A stretch of DNA of 64,000 nucleotides. Origin: Nostoc sp. FACHB-152 (lineage in GTDB: Bacteria > Cyanobacteriota > Cyanobacteriia > Cyanobacteriales > Nostocaceae). Below the pieces are notes generated by a model. That model was not told the DNA's origin. It saw only the letters and a program-made list of their open reading frames with translations, and made no database searches. Positions 17,234-26,108 of this stretch are shown piece after piece. Numbering within the stretch: position 1 is the stretch's first letter; every line of letters begins with the position of its first letter. The stretch covers positions 1 through 64,000 of the forward strand of contig NZ_JACJRV010000031.1 of the NCBI RefSeq assembly GCF_014697475.1. The letters are read 5' to 3'. A program made the translations under genes and the position numbers.

Positions 17234-18970
17234 TTAAGCGATCGCTGCTTGCATTTGTGCTGTTTTTTGTTGCTGCTGAGACAACGGAATCTCAATCGAA
17301 AACTTAGTACCTTGACCTAATTCTGAGCTACAACGCAAAACGCCAGAGTGCTTCTGAATAATTTGATAGCTAATAGATAAACCTAAGCCTGTACCTTGAC
17401 CAACAGGTTTAGTTGTAAAGAAAGGGTCAAATAATTTTTGTTTAGTCTCTTCGGTCATTCCTGGCCCGTTATCTGCAATTTCTAGTAATACAAGATTATT
17501 GTTGCTAACTGTGGTAGTAATAATAATCTGAGCAGGATTATTCGCAATTTCTTGTGGTCTGCGGTCACGATAATAACTATCTAAAGCATCAATGGCATTA
17601 TTAATAATATTCATGAATACCTGATTTAACTGCCCAGCATAACACTCAACTACAGGTAAATTACCATACTTTTTAATAACCTGAATTGCTGGATGTTCTG
17701 GCTTTGCTTTTAGCCGATTCTGCAAAATCAGCAGAGTACTTTCAATCCCTTCGTGAATATCGACTTCTTTCATATCTGCTTCATCCAATCGGGAAAAATT
17801 GCGTAAAGACAAAACAATTTCTCGAATTCTTTGCGCTCCCATTTTCATCGAAATCAGAGTTTTTGGTAAATCATCCAACACAAACTCTAACTCCATATCT
17901 GAAATTTTTTCTTGAATATTATCTCCAGGTTCAGGAAAATGCTCTTGATATAAACTTATTAACTCCAGCAGTTCTTGAGAATATTCATAAGCATGGGTAA
18001 TGTTGCCGTAAATAAAGTTAACTGGGTTATTAATTTCATGTGCTACACCAGCTACTAATTGGCCCAAACTAGACATTTTTTCAGTTTGAATCAATTGCGC
18101 TTGCGTATTTTTAAGTTCTATGAAAGTCTGCTGAAGTTCTAATTCTGCCTGTTTACGTTCAGCAACTTCAATTTCTAAACGTTGATTCATAGCTGTCAAC
18201 TCTGTATTTTTTAACAGTGTTTCACGAGATTCATTTAGCTTAAGTGCCATATAGTTAAATGCTTTAGCCAGGTCTTCCATTTCATCGCCTGTGGTAATAT
18301 TCAAACGATAGTTAAAATTTTCATTGGCAATTTCGGCTGTACCAACTTGTAACTTATATAAAGATTGAATTGTCGGTTGCCAAATTAGTAAAAATTTGCA
18401 TAGAAAGAGAATGATAATTACACCTACAACTCCAAAGGAAATAATTCTCTGTACTTGGTGTAAATTTTTTAGTTCCTCTTCTACAAGGATGTTTTGCTGA
18501 TAAGCACGTTCAACTATTTGAGATAAGAACAACTCAATATCTCGGTTAAAAGAATTAATTGCCCGAAAATACTGTTGAGAATCTGCCAAATAGATTGTAC
18601 TGGAATTTGATTGAGTTAGCTGATTTGTCATTTGCCTCAGAAATTGATGGCGACGACGAATTACAGCAATTTCTGGAGTATTTTGTAGTAAATTTTCTAA
18701 CCTATCTAAAGATTGGAGAAACTGTGTTGAAGACTTTTCTATGGGAGTAGTGTCAGTTTTTAATAAAAGGACATCTTTAAGTTCTATAATTTGTGACTTC
18801 AACGCATTCTCTGCTTCTAGCGCAACTTTAACTGTTTCTGTACTGCGCTGGCTTTTATCGCGGATATTTTGTTTAATTCCCTGAATAAGTAGAGTGTTAC
18901 CAACAAGGATCGCAATTATACATCCAAGAGTGATAACTGAAGCTGTAAAAAACTTTGTAGATATTTTCAT
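17234..18970 (-). CDS. HAMP-domain sensor histidine kinase
   Basis: The 578-residue kinase has an N-terminal transmembrane helix (about 10-30), a helical extracytoplasmic domain (32-172), a second helix (175-197), a HAMP domain, a coiled coil, a HisKA-like domain with His311 in [12 protein letters not shown], and an HATPase domain (N-box NIINNAIDAL, G1 DNGPG, G2 GQGTGLGLS). Its start overlaps the end of a PhnD-like binding-protein gene by 4 bp, so the two are translated together and the binding protein probably delivers the signal. No response regulator is adjacent. A close relative of its catalytic half is encoded at 57764-59926. Confidence 0.93.
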   Translation of the reverse strand: MKISTKFFTASVITLGCIIAILVGNTLLIQGIKQNIRDKSQRSTETVKVALEAENALKSQIIELKDVLLLKTDTTPIEKSSTQFLQSLDRLENLLQNTPEIAVIRRRHQFLRQMTNQLTQSNSSTIYLADSQQYFRAINSFNRDIELFLSQIVERAYQQNILVEEELKNLHQVQRIISFGVVGVIIILFLCKFLLIWQPTIQSLYKLQVGTAEIANENFNYRLNITTGDEMEDLAKAFNYMALKLNESRETLLKNTELTAMNQRLEIEVAERKQAELELQQTFIELKNTQAQLIQTEKMSSLGQLVAGVAHEINNPVNFIYGNITHAYEYSQELLELISLYQEHFPEPGDNIQEKISDMELEFVLDDLPKTLISMKMGAQRIREIVLSLRNFSRLDEADMKEVDIHEGIESTLLILQNRLKAKPEHPAIQVIKKYGNLPVVECYAGQLNQVFMNIINNAIDALDSYYRDRRPQEIANNPAQIIITTTVSNNNLVLLEIADNGPGMTEETKQKLFDPFFTTKPVGQGTGLGLSISYQIIQKHSGVLRCSSELGQGTKFSIEIPLSQQQQKTAQMQAAIA

Positions 18971-19932
18971 TTTGCCGAAGTGGAAATTAAATTTAGTTCT
19001 TGGCGGAGTTGTTGAATTGGTGCGTAGTCGGAAGGAATAACTAAGGTGTATCCGGCTGACTCGGTTCCAACAATATCTTCAATCCCATCTGGGCTACTAA
19101 TAAAAGCTTTTTTCAATTGAAAAATTAATTCAGGCGATAGTTTTTGAGAAATTACAATAGGGGAATGAGGTATAGGTGCTGATTCCCAAATAACTCTGGA
19201 GTTTTGAGGAGTCAGTTTTCCCTGTTTTTGCCGTTTTAAATAAGAGGAAATATTAGTGACTGAGGCATCAACAATACCATTTTCTAATGCTTCCATACTT
19301 TTGCTATGGCTACTTGCAAAGATAACCTTAGCCAAATCTTGATTAGGGTTAATTTCTAATTTTTTTAAACTTGCTGCTGCCATCAAATACCCAGAAGTAG
19401 ATGATTTATCTACAAAAGCAACGCGCTTGCCTTTAAGGTCTTTGATAGTTTTTATTGGGCTGTCTGCTTTGACTATAATGCATGAGCGATACCAAGGTTG
19501 CCCTGTCTGTTTATCGATAGGTGCAACCAAAGGTTCAACTTTCGCGCCTTTCTCTACAGCTTCTAGATAGGTAACTGGCCCTAAGTAAGCCATATCGAGT
19601 TTACCTTGCACTAACCAATCAACGACCTCTTTGTAGTTATTACCAATTTGAAAGTCAACTTGCCTTCCTAGAGATTTTTCTAAGTATTCATCTAGGGGTT
19701 TTATCATTCGTTCTTGTTCTGTACGGCTTTGCGTAGGTAGCACCCCAACTTTTAAGGTAGATAAATGATTTTTGTTGTTGACTGCACTATCTAAAATAGG
19801 CTGAGGCTTGCTAAATATGTTTTTGGTACAACCTGCACCTAGTAGCAAAACCACTGCTAAAGTTAGAAATCTACTTTTTTTGAATAAGCAGCTTCTAGGG
19901 ACTTGTTGCTGCGTACCTACGCCTTTTTCCAT
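18967..19932 (-). CDS. PhnD-like phosphate/phosphonate-type binding lipoprotein
   Basis: This 321-residue periplasmic binding protein of the PhnD family has a lipobox LGAGC with Cys35. The domain starts with LKVGVLPTQSRTEQERMIKPL and includes the family segments DMAYLGPVTYLEA, VAFVDKSSTSGYLMAA and the SHSKSMEALENGIVDAS block. Relatives bind phosphonate, phosphate or other oxyanions. No ABC ATPase or permease gene is adjacent. Instead its stop codon overlaps the ATG of a histidine kinase gene, so it is more likely a periplasmic sensor subunit than a transport component. It starts at ATG 19932. Confidence 0.9.
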   Translation of the reverse strand: MEKGVGTQQQVPRSCLFKKSRFLTLAVVLLLGAGCTKNIFSKPQPILDSAVNNKNHLSTLKVGVLPTQSRTEQERMIKPLDEYLEKSLGRQVDFQIGNNYKEVVDWLVQGKLDMAYLGPVTYLEAVEKGAKVEPLVAPIDKQTGQPWYRSCIIVKADSPIKTIKDLKGKRVAFVDKSSTSGYLMAAASLKKLEINPNQDLAKVIFASSHSKSMEALENGIVDASVTNISSYLKRQKQGKLTPQNSRVIWESAPIPHSPIVISQKLSPELIFQLKKAFISSPDGIEDIVGTESAGYTLVIPSDYAPIQQLRQELNLISTSAK

Positions 19933-19965
19933 AGAGTCAAGTACAAATATATGACTAAAACTGTG

Positions 19966-20009
19966 AAGGACTGTATTGCATAACCCATGAGAGTTGCAAT
20001 ACAGTCCTT
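19966..20009. promoter_or_regulatory. 15 bp perfect inverted repeat upstream of the PhnD-like gene
   Basis: AAGGACTGTATTGCA at 19966-19980 is the exact reverse complement of 19995-20009, with a 14-base loop. It ends 33 bp before the start codon of the minus-strand PhnD-like gene. It could be an operator, a leader hairpin or a repeat remnant. There is no strong T-tract on the minus strand, so a terminator is less likely. Confidence 0.45.
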
Positions 20010-20113
20010 GGTTAGCTTTATTTTTCCCTTAAAAAACATCAAGCTAACAGTCTTGATTAATTTGTCATGCAAGAAATGCGATAACAGCCATAAATTATTC
20101 GTGAAAAAAATAA

Positions 20114-20138
20114 ACCCAACTTTTCAAAAAAGTCGGGT
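20114..20138 (-). terminator. Rho-independent terminator after the DUF1634 gene
   Basis: Read on the minus strand, an ACCCGACTTTT/AAAAGTTGGGT stem with a 3-base loop is followed by TTATTTTTTT. It begins 2 bp after the stop codon of the gene ending at 20140. One mismatch is present in the stem. Confidence 0.85.
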
Positions 20139-20139
20139 A

Positions 20140-20667
20140 TTATCTTGCAAGGCTATAAATCAAACTGGTCAGCACTACCAAGGTAATCATCACAAAGCTC
20201 CAGTTACGCATTTTAATGAAAGCAAATAAGGAAATTATTATCCGTAGGATAGGAGTAGCAACTAGAAGTAATAGTCCTAATTGAATAATGGCTCGGTCAC
20301 TTCCTGCTAAAAGTGCTTGTACTATGCCATCCAAAGAGCGAAATTGCGACGGTTCTCCTCGGAAGAATTGATATCTAGCAGGTTCACTACCGTGGTGAAC
20401 TAAGTAAATAATACCACCAAATAAAACTACAGCACTAGCAGTCAAAACCCCATATTTTAATAAATTACTTAGTAAATTCTCAAAGTTTTTTTCACTCTCG
20501 CTTTTAACAATATTTTTGTGTGAATCTGCACTATTAGTATTTTTAGAATGCTGTGTTAACGCTGCAATATCGCTATCAGGTTCTTCGGGCTGTAAAGATT
20601 CTACAACAACTTCGCTTTTAGGTATGAAAGTAAGCGATCGCCGAAATAAATCAAAAGACACCATCAA
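20140..20667 (-). CDS. DUF1634 membrane protein, TauE/SafE partner
   Basis: This is a 175-residue protein with about 65 hydrophilic N-terminal residues followed by three hydrophobic helices (about 70-90, 122-145 and 152-172). The pattern and the position directly after a TauE/SafE gene match DUF1634, a family usually encoded beside that exporter. It starts at ATG 20667, with a second Met next to it. The start is adjacent to the exporter's stop (20668), so translation is coupled. It is probably an accessory subunit of the exporter; the mechanism is unknown. Confidence 0.75.
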   Translation of the reverse strand: MMVSFDLFRRSLTFIPKSEVVVESLQPEEPDSDIAALTQHSKNTNSADSHKNIVKSESEKNFENLLSNLLKYGVLTASAVVLFGGIIYLVHHGSEPARYQFFRGEPSQFRSLDGIVQALLAGSDRAIIQLGLLLLVATPILRIIISLFAFIKMRNWSFVMITLVVLTSLIYSLAR

Positions 20668-21501
20668 TTACACCCCAATCACACTGTTGTAAACCATCTT
20701 CAGAGCCATTGCTATTAATACAAAACTGAAGATTATTCTTAAAACTTGCGTTTTAGCACCTATCAGAATTCTGGCTCCTAAAAAAGCTCCTGGTAGAACT
20801 CCCAACATTACAGGCATTGACAGCCCAGGGTCGATATAACCTCTAGCTAAATAAACCCCTGCTGAAGCGGCTGCTGTCACACCAATCATAAAATTACTGG
20901 TGGTTGTCGAGACTTTAAATGGAATACGCATGACGTTATCCATTGCTAAAACTTTAAATGCACCTGAACCAATACCAAGTAATCCTGAAATGATTCCAGA
21001 TACAAACATGACAGCAAAACCAGCCGGAACAGCATGAACTTGATAAGCTATAAATCCATCCGCCGTTGGGTAAGCACCATTGAGTTCTAAATAATTGGCC
21101 AAGGCATCTTCTGATTCATTTTCTGGTTCTTGACGTTTTGGTTGTTGAGAGAGATATGCAGAATAAAGTAGGATAATTGCTAGCACAATAGTTAGTGCTT
21201 TGACAGAAAAATTAGTAGCAATAATAGCTCCTATAATAGCACCTGTAGTTGTTGCTACTTCTAAAAACATTCCCAGCCGTAAATTTGTATAACCTTGTTT
21301 AATATATGTAGATGCTGCCCCTAAAGAAGTGGCAATTACAGATACTAAAGATGCGCCAACAGCATAGCGGATATCGACACCAAATACTGAAGTTAATAAA
21401 GGAACAATTACAACTCCACCGCCTAACCCAGTTAATGCACCTATTAACCCGGCGGTAAATGAACCCACCCAAACTAATAAAGAAAATTCCAGAATATTCA
21501 C
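20668..21501 (-). CDS. TauE/SafE family sulfite/organosulfonate exporter
   Basis: This 277-residue membrane protein has two homologous halves with about eight helices. The TauE/SafE (PF01925) signature GALTGLGGGVVIVPLL occurs early and its counterpart GIISGLLGIGSGAFKV in the second half. Family members move sulfite, sulfoacetate or other C1/C2 sulfur compounds across the inner membrane. The central loop with QEPENESEDALANY is cytoplasmic and variable. It heads a two-gene operon with the DUF1634 gene, ending at a terminator. It starts at ATG 21501. Confidence 0.9.
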   Translation of the reverse strand: MNILEFSLLVWVGSFTAGLIGALTGLGGGVVIVPLLTSVFGVDIRYAVGASLVSVIATSLGAASTYIKQGYTNLRLGMFLEVATTTGAIIGAIIATNFSVKALTIVLAIILLYSAYLSQQPKRQEPENESEDALANYLELNGAYPTADGFIAYQVHAVPAGFAVMFVSGIISGLLGIGSGAFKVLAMDNVMRIPFKVSTTTSNFMIGVTAAASAGVYLARGYIDPGLSMPVMLGVLPGAFLGARILIGAKTQVLRIIFSFVLIAMALKMVYNSVIGV

Positions 21502-21647
21502 AGGTTAAGCCTCTTAAGCTGTTAATCACTTAATTTGCAGTTTAGACCGCAGGGGAGATGAGGAGCAGAGGTGCAGGGGAGAGGATTTAAGTCATTAATT
21601 CATAATTTTAGTAGTGCTGTTTGTATGCTGAACAGCTTACCAAGATT

Positions 21648-21687
21648 ATATTTGTAGAGACGTTAGATGTAACGTCTCTACAAATAT
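21648..21687. terminator. 18 bp perfect hairpin (TTTGTAGAGACGTTA type)
   Basis: Positions 21648-21665 are the exact reverse complement of 21670-21687, with the loop GATG. It sits 3 bp after the stop of the minus-strand secreted protein gene at 21691. The GTAGAGACGT core is a widespread intergenic palindrome in cyanobacteria and here would act as a terminator. Confidence 0.75.
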
Positions 21688-21690
21688 GTT

Positions 21691-22359
21691 TTAATCAGCT
21701 TCTTCTTCGCCACCTACAGGAACATCAGGAACTCTAAAAGCAATATTTCTTGAGGACACATTGGGAATATACCAGTTAATATCACCAGACTTGTAGAATT
21801 TACTGGGAGAAATATTTAATTCCAATGCTCCTGTTTCGGGATCGTTCTTAGCTATCAATTGTGTTCCTTTGAAGATTTTGATAGCTACAGCACCTTCGAT
21901 TTGTTGATTGGTATCAGTATTTTGGCTATTAAGTTTGGTGTCGTTTGGTAGATAAATACCTTGACAATCCCATTGCTCTGGTGTTGTTTGACCAGCACCT
22001 AAAAAATAGAGTGTATTATCGTAGGATGTTTTCGGTTTTTTGGGTTTAGGTCCGTAAACAGCTATTGTTTTGTCTGTTTCATTACGACATTGACTCCAAT
22101 TAATACCTTTTTCTAAAGCATATTGCTGAAACGATAATTCCTCGATTTTTTTCTGAAGGTCTTCATCTGTCAACGGTTCTGATGTTTCTTTTCCAGACTC
22201 TACTGCTGCTAATTGCTCTTTCAGGAGATCGAGTGATTTTTTTACCTCTACATAATCAGGGCTTTTGGTAATTTTTGGTGGGTCTGCTAATGAAGGTTGA
22301 GCGAACATAAAGTTCAGCACAATAATTAAAATCAGCAAAAGGTAGTTAAATAATTTCAT
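21691..22359 (-). CDS. secreted hypothetical protein, tandem paralogue B
   Basis: The 222-residue protein has a clean signal peptide (MKLFNYLLLILIIVLNFMFA, cleavage near LADPP), then a helical segment and a conserved block shared with its upstream neighbour: W-S-Q-C-R-N, YFLGAG, W-D-C-Q-G-I-Y-L-P, KGTQLIA and ALELNISPSKFYK. Two conserved cysteines could form a disulfide. I recognise no named family. The C-terminus is acidic (VPVGGEEEAD). It is 53 bp downstream of its paralogue, so the pair arose by tandem duplication and is probably co-transcribed. Confidence 0.7.
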   Translation of the reverse strand: MKLFNYLLLILIIVLNFMFAQPSLADPPKITKSPDYVEVKKSLDLLKEQLAAVESGKETSEPLTDEDLQKKIEELSFQQYALEKGINWSQCRNETDKTIAVYGPKPKKPKTSYDNTLYFLGAGQTTPEQWDCQGIYLPNDTKLNSQNTDTNQQIEGAVAIKIFKGTQLIAKNDPETGALELNISPSKFYKSGDINWYIPNVSSRNIAFRVPDVPVGGEEEAD

Positions 22360-22412
22360 GGTTTTCCTCTTGAAAACATATCATTCATTCTCAGAAGCTA
22401 AATCTGTTTGCT

Positions 22413-23048
22413 TTAGTCTTCTATGGGAGCATTAGGAACTTGTGCGTTGATATCTACTGTAGATAGATTAGGAATTTGCCAAGTAGTTTCAGTTGGTTTG
22501 AACACTTTTGCAGGAGGAACATTTAACTCAATAGCACCTGTTTGTGGGTTTGTTTGAGCAATTAGCTGAGTTCCTGGTACAAATTTCAACGCGAGGGGTT
22601 CTGTTAATTCTTGTCCTTGGGTATCGCCAGGAATTAAGCCTGCAATTTTGACTCCGGCTGGTAAATAAACACCATCACAGTTCCATTCGTCGTTGGTGAT
22701 TTTATTGTTGCCTAAATAGTAAAGACTTGGCTCTTGATTTTTCTTGGCTTTATGGGCATAAACTGCTAAATTCTGTCCAGTTAAATTACGACATTGCCCC
22801 CATTCTAAAGCTGTTTCCAGAATATATTTTTGCAGTTTAAGTTCGCCTGTTTTCTGTTCAATTTGTTCTGGGGTATATCCTGATTCTTCTGGAGATAATT
22901 TGGCTTGGGTAAGTTCATTAATTGCTTGTTGAACTTCTGCATAATCAGGAGTTTGTGTCAGTATTGGCGGGTCAGCCCAAGCGGGTTTGGCGATCAAAAA
23001 GTTAACTAAAAGTGTGAAAGCCAATAACAATGTTTTAAACAATTTCAT
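22413..23048 (-). CDS. secreted hypothetical protein, tandem paralogue A
   Basis: The 211-residue protein has a signal peptide (MKLFKTLLLAFTLLVNFLIA, cleavage near AWADPP) and the same layout as the gene after it: a helical N-terminal region with PDYAEVQQAI, then W-G-Q-C-R-N, YYLGNN, W-N-C-D-G-V-Y-L-P, PGTQLIA and AIELNVPPAKVFK. The two proteins differ at most other positions, so the duplication is not recent. No family name is known to me. It starts at ATG 23048 with a good upstream AGGAG ribosome site. Confidence 0.7.
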   Translation of the reverse strand: MKLFKTLLLAFTLLVNFLIAKPAWADPPILTQTPDYAEVQQAINELTQAKLSPEESGYTPEQIEQKTGELKLQKYILETALEWGQCRNLTGQNLAVYAHKAKKNQEPSLYYLGNNKITNDEWNCDGVYLPAGVKIAGLIPGDTQGQELTEPLALKFVPGTQLIAQTNPQTGAIELNVPPAKVFKPTETTWQIPNLSTVDINAQVPNAPIED

Positions 23049-23241
23049 GATTTTCTCCTGATAACTTAAATTCGTCTTTATTTAGACGTTATCACTAGAT
23101 GATGGATACTACTATCAATCAAAATACAAATTTATCAACCAATTCTGACAAAGAGAAGAAAATTTTGACTGCAAAGATAGACAACATTTATACTAGAATT
23201 GGTCAGTTTAGATATTACCAGTTACTTAGTTTTAGGCTAAA

Positions 23242-23943
23242 TTAGTTTTCTTCGACTTCTACCTTAGGTTTATATTTTTTGACTATACCCATGATGCAGA
23301 TACAACTTGCTACTAAAGCCAGAGGATTTAATGCACCACTTTCTAAGATGATGTAAACTCCTAAGCCAACCAAAACGAAGGGAACAAGATTACTCCCATA
23401 GCGGGTAAGGATATCGGCAATATTTCTTTGGTTAATTAGTTTGTAGCTTGCATAGCACCAAACTCCTACAAGTAAAAAAAAGATGATGAGAATTATCAGC
23501 AGTTTGATGATATTACTATTAGCAAACAACGGCATATAAATACTTATATTATCGCTACCGTTGGCGACTGTAATTGCTGCCACACTATAGGTCTGGGGAG
23601 AAACTAAACTTGAAAAAGGGGATGTTTTAGTCTGTTGCAATTCTTCTTTTTCTGTGTCTGAATCATCATTATCTTGATTTATCCAGGTACTAATACCAAT
23701 TGCTATAGGGACTAATCCCAGAAGCCCTATCCACTGTTTTGGTAAGATTAAACCACCAAAAAAACCAGTAAGGCTGGCAATTACTAAGAGGCTGAATCCG
23801 AGAAACTGCCCTATAACAATATGCCGCGAACGGAAATTGCTGTTGGTTTGAGAAAACCACAATGACAAAATTACTAAATCATCTAGATTAGTTGCTGTAA
23901 ACGCTGTTATTCCTGTAGGAATTGCGGTAATTAATTCTTCCAT
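23242..23943 (-). CDS. CadD-like cadmium resistance transporter family protein
   Basis: This 233-residue inner-membrane protein has about six helices. It carries the CadD family (PF03596) signatures FTATNLDDLVIL near residue 15 and VAAITVANGSDNISIYMP near residue 120, which hold conserved acidic residues in helices. The loop at about 92-108 is highly acidic and cytoplasmic. Members export Cd2+ or related cations, but many cyanobacterial copies have untested substrates. It starts at ATG 23943. Confidence 0.85.
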   Translation of the reverse strand: MEELITAIPTGITAFTATNLDDLVILSLWFSQTNSNFRSRHIVIGQFLGFSLLVIASLTGFFGGLILPKQWIGLLGLVPIAIGISTWINQDNDDSDTEKEELQQTKTSPFSSLVSPQTYSVAAITVANGSDNISIYMPLFANSNIIKLLIILIIFFLLVGVWCYASYKLINQRNIADILTRYGSNLVPFVLVGLGVYIILESGALNPLALVASCICIMGIVKKYKPKVEVEEN

Positions 23944-24057
23944 CGCGCACTTGAGGGTTTTGGATGTTCAATTTATCAATAGCTATAAGTTATTGTTTGT
24001 AGTTAGCTTCCAATAAACTACGCATGACAAATAATAATTGACTTTTTATTTACGGTG

Positions 24058-25548
24058 TTACCGCTTCGGTTTGCCGTTGGTATCGCTATCAAATCTAATA
24101 TGAATAGCTTCGATAGATTTGACCATTTTTTTGACCATTTTTGGCGATCGCAATCTTTGAACAACGAACCATCCACCAGCAATGGCAATATAGACTAAAA
24201 ACAGGTAAGGAAACAGATTATAAGGTGCTTCGGGAACTGGGAACATTGTACTACCAGGGATTCCCACGCTGCCTAACAATGGAATAAACATAAATCCGAT
24301 TGCTATCAGGGAGAATACGATATCTCTGCGCTGTAGGCTGTTGATTTTGTAAAGGTAAATTGGTGCAGCTATAGAGATTAAGATGTAAACGGTGACAAAT
24401 CCGAAACTAGCGATCGCACCTAGATAACCCATACTCTCAAAGAGTTTGATTTGAAATAAGGCCATCAGCGCCGGGATCAAAAATGTCAACAGAGAACACA
24501 TCGTGACAGCAATATGAGGCGTTTTATTCGATGTGTGTGTATCTCCTAACTTGGCATGAAATAAACCATGACGCGCCATCAAAAAGAAAATTCTCGCGGC
24601 GGGATTAATACTACCCAAGACACAAGCAAAGAAGCTAGCCAGCGCACCTAAGCCAACTAACTCACCCAGCCAACCTAAACCTATTTGTTGTGAGAGATAA
24701 GCCAGAGGTTCTTCTGTCTTGGTAATATCTACTCCTGAGTTGCGAAAAGCTAGCACTTCTATATATGTAGTGCAGATATAGAATAATCCTGCAAGAATCA
24801 CACTTCCAATAACTGACCGAGGAATAGTTTTTAAGGGGCTTTTTGCTTCATCACCTAAACTTGTTGCACTTTCAAAGCCTGAGAAGGCAAACATTACCAA
24901 TACAAGTCCTGTTGCTAGGCTACCTGGTTGAACACCACTTAAAGTAATCTGGGGCATATCTAATGCAAAACCGTGATGCGCCCAAATAATTACACATAAA
25001 ACTCCAATCAGTGCGATGGATATGCCTTCCATCCACAGCATAGCGACTGCGGAAAGTTGAATATCTTTGTAACCTGCATACCAAGCAATCCCCGCACCTA
25101 GAGCTAGTAGGCTGATACTAGAGGGGTGAATTCCTAAATAACCAATTAATGTGCTGCTGAAGTTGGCAAAACCACACAACACCGACATTGCTGTAAACAG
25201 GTAAGCCAAAACCAAACTCCAACCGCAGATAACGCCTGCTGTCGGGCCAAGTCCTTTGACAATGTAAGAGTAAAGAGAACCAGGTGAAGCAGAACGGCTA
25301 GCAAATTGATTGATATTGATGCTAACAAATACCAGTCCCACCAAACCGATAACCATACTTAACCAAGTACCGTTACCTGCAAGGGCAACAATTAAACCGA
25401 CGTTGGATGCCGGAATGGTTGTCGGTGCGATAACGGCAAAAGATTGTGCTAAAACTTCGCCAAAAGAAAGACAGTGTGATTTCAAGCCATGAAAACTTTG
25501 TTGTGAGACTTTTTCCTGGTTTGCATTTATCTTAAATTCACTGGACAT
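24058..25548 (-). CDS. APC family amino acid permease
   Basis: This 496-residue transporter has 12 predicted helices. The first helix region FGEVLAQSFAVIAPTTIPAS and the later FAFSGFESATSLGDEAKSP are hallmarks of the amino acid-polyamine-organocation superfamily; the latter is the unwound substrate-binding TM6 region. It is expected to import an amino acid or amine by cation coupling. I chose ATG 25548; the only upstream start is GTG at 25557. It is not linked to the gene downstream. Confidence 0.88.
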   Translation of the reverse strand: MSSEFKINANQEKVSQQSFHGLKSHCLSFGEVLAQSFAVIAPTTIPASNVGLIVALAGNGTWLSMVIGLVGLVFVSININQFASRSASPGSLYSYIVKGLGPTAGVICGWSLVLAYLFTAMSVLCGFANFSSTLIGYLGIHPSSISLLALGAGIAWYAGYKDIQLSAVAMLWMEGISIALIGVLCVIIWAHHGFALDMPQITLSGVQPGSLATGLVLVMFAFSGFESATSLGDEAKSPLKTIPRSVIGSVILAGLFYICTTYIEVLAFRNSGVDITKTEEPLAYLSQQIGLGWLGELVGLGALASFFACVLGSINPAARIFFLMARHGLFHAKLGDTHTSNKTPHIAVTMCSLLTFLIPALMALFQIKLFESMGYLGAIASFGFVTVYILISIAAPIYLYKINSLQRRDIVFSLIAIGFMFIPLLGSVGIPGSTMFPVPEAPYNLFPYLFLVYIAIAGGWFVVQRLRSPKMVKKMVKSIEAIHIRFDSDTNGKPKR

Positions 25549-26058
25549 CAATAACACCCCTGGTTTTCTGAGTATTTGCGTTTACTCAGCTTGTACTCGT
25601 AGTATTTTTAGCCAGCGATCGCTATCACTACGTGTGATTTAAGTTATCGTCCTGAATAAGTAAATGCAAATAGTTTTTCTTTTTGAATTAATAAATATAA
25701 CTAATGAAACTTAATTTCTCTTTATTTTTGCTTTAAATAAGCTTAAAAAAACGCATAAATATTGAAATTTCGTAACAATTACTTATTATATTTTGGTTTA
25801 TAAAGTTGTAATTAAAAATACTTTTTTTTCTTTTTTTATTGTGTATTAATTTGTATATTTTATAATTTAGTTTTAATATTAAAATACTACTTTAAATCAC
25901 TCGAATTTATGTATTTACTATAAAAATTATATAGCTATCAGTAACTAGTTAAGCAAAGTTGGTAGGCTCACAATACCTTTCGGTTAAGGGGGAAAGGGTA
26001 AAATTCAAAGATAAATAAGCGATCGCAAAATTTTTCTAGTCGCAAAAGTGCCAAAACA
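25549..26058. other. AT-rich intergenic stretch
   Basis: About 510 bp with no credible reading frame. It holds two HIP1 octamers (near 25617 and 26020) and long A/T runs around 25680-25930. The promoter for the permease gene should lie near 25560-25620. No RNA gene or repeat was recognised. Confidence 0.5.
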
Positions 26059-26090
26059 GAAGCCTGAAAGCAATCTTCCTCTCAGGCTTC
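26059..26090 (-). terminator. hairpin after queF
   Basis: GAAGCCTGA and TCAGGCTTC form a 9 bp perfect stem with a 14-base loop, followed on the minus strand by TGTTTT. It starts 19 bp beyond the queF stop codon. Confidence 0.6.
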
Positions 26091-26108
26091 TTTGTATGTA
26101 TCTGGTGT

